Assembly: GCA_023248915.1 (NCBI GenBank)
Contig: JAHFDQ010000355.1
Span: 1-6,735 of the forward strand
DNA length: 6,735 nucleotides
Direction of reading: 5' to 3'
DNA from: Archangiaceae bacterium
GTDB taxonomy: Bacteria; Myxococcota; Myxococcia; Myxococcales; Myxococcaceae
Shown here: positions 6,408 to 6,735 of the stretch, one piece after another
Position numbering within the stretch: the first letter of the stretch is position 1
Layout of the letters: each line of letters opens with the position of its first letter
Program-made: the position numbers and the translations under genes
The notes under the pieces: model-generated
Databases searched by the model: none
What the model saw: the letters and a program-made list of their open reading frames with translations, nothing else
Told to the model about the DNA's origin: nothing

Positions 6408-6735
6408 CTACGGGAACCGCGCTCCCACGGCGGCGAAGGCTGCGAAGCGGGCCAAGCCGAAGGCGATGAAGGCGTAGAGCGCGAGCTGGTAGGCCTTGCC
6501 GACGCGACTGCCCCGAGCAACGACCCAGCTCTCGAAGCGGCGGTAGGCGTGGGCGGGCAAAAGCGTCGCGACTGCGAGCACTCCGAAGGTGGGCCAGGCG
6601 AGCAGGACGAACGGGTTCAACCCCAGCGCCGCGGTGAAGTCGCCTTGGGAGAAGGCGGCCAGCGCCCGGGTCATGCCGCAGCCTGGACAAGGCAGGCCCG
6701 TGAACGAGTGCACAAGGCAGAGATCGAAGCCGAGG
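6408..6735 (-). CDS. DUF2752 membrane protein (5' end beyond the window)
   Basis: 108 visible residues, cut at its N-terminus by the window edge. A GTG at 6713 could be taken as the start, but the reading frame stays open to the edge and the residues before it (LGFDLCLVHSFTGLPCPGCG) continue the family motif, so it is a partial gene. The hallmark is TGLPCPGCGMTRAL, found in DUF2752 proteins, here with C16 and C19 of the visible part. A helix-rich part follows: FVLLAWPTFGVLAVATLLPA and, near the end, QLALYAFIAFGLARFAAFAA, both likely membrane helices. The loop between them is basic (RRFESWVVARGSR). The family has no established function. In other genomes it often sits beside small DUF4190- or dispanin-type membrane genes, as here. 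Confidence 0.88.
   Translation of the reverse strand, partial: LGFDLCLVHSFTGLPCPGCGMTRALAAFSQGDFTAALGLNPFVLLAWPTFGVLAVATLLPAHAYRRFESWVVARGSRVGKAYQLALYAFIAFGLARFAAFAAVGARFP

Noticed and set aside
6098..6520. 140-residue version of the three-helix protein starting at ATG 6520
   Set aside because: The extra 55 residues are Ser/Pro/Arg low-complexity translation overlapping the DUF2752 gene on the same strand; ATG 6355 has a ribosome binding site.

Overview
This is a GC-rich window (roughly two-thirds G+C by eye) in which every gene I can support lies on the minus strand, so transcription runs from position 6735 towards 1. The LptE lipoprotein implies a Gram-negative outer membrane. The SUF genes with their own Rrf2 regulator, the DUF2752/DUF4190-type small membrane proteins, the codon usage and a KMSKRWGN-type LeuRS signature all suggest a myxobacterium-like organism (Myxococcota, formerly Deltaproteobacteria). 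That placement is inference from protein flavour, not a search.

Layout in transcription order. (1) 6735-5667 holds three small membrane-protein genes: a DUF2752 protein cut by the window edge, an 85-residue three-helix protein, and a cysteine-rich zinc-finger protein with a DUF4190-like two-helix tail. (2) 5609-2079 holds leuS (leucyl-tRNA synthetase, complete), a zinc-ribbon membrane protein of unknown function, and lptE (LPS-assembly lipoprotein). These three are nearly contiguous, with a 10-nt gap and then a 1-nt overlap. (3) 2065-1218 holds a two-gene module: an 89-residue helical protein followed by an MNT/AbiEii-like nucleotidyltransferase. It starts only 13 nt after lptE. (4) 1217-1053 is a 165-bp intergenic region with a perfect inverted repeat close to the next gene. 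(5) 1052-1 holds a SUF-type Rrf2 regulator whose stop overlaps the GTG start of sufB; sufB runs off the window.

The best understood block is the last: a cluster-sensing Rrf2 repressor translationally coupled to sufB, the start of an Fe-S cluster assembly operon that probably controls itself. leuS and lptE are housekeeping genes. The nucleotidyltransferase pair looks like an accessory module between them and suf, with slightly lower G+C in sampled lines, and it is the most toxin-antitoxin-like element here. I see no tRNA, rRNA, CRISPR array, insertion sequence or phage gene. The main oddities are the zinc-finger gene, whose family motif begins upstream of its first ATG, the uncharacterised nucleotidyltransferase pair, and the palindrome upstream of the suf regulator. 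I did not find a convincing new multi-gene system.
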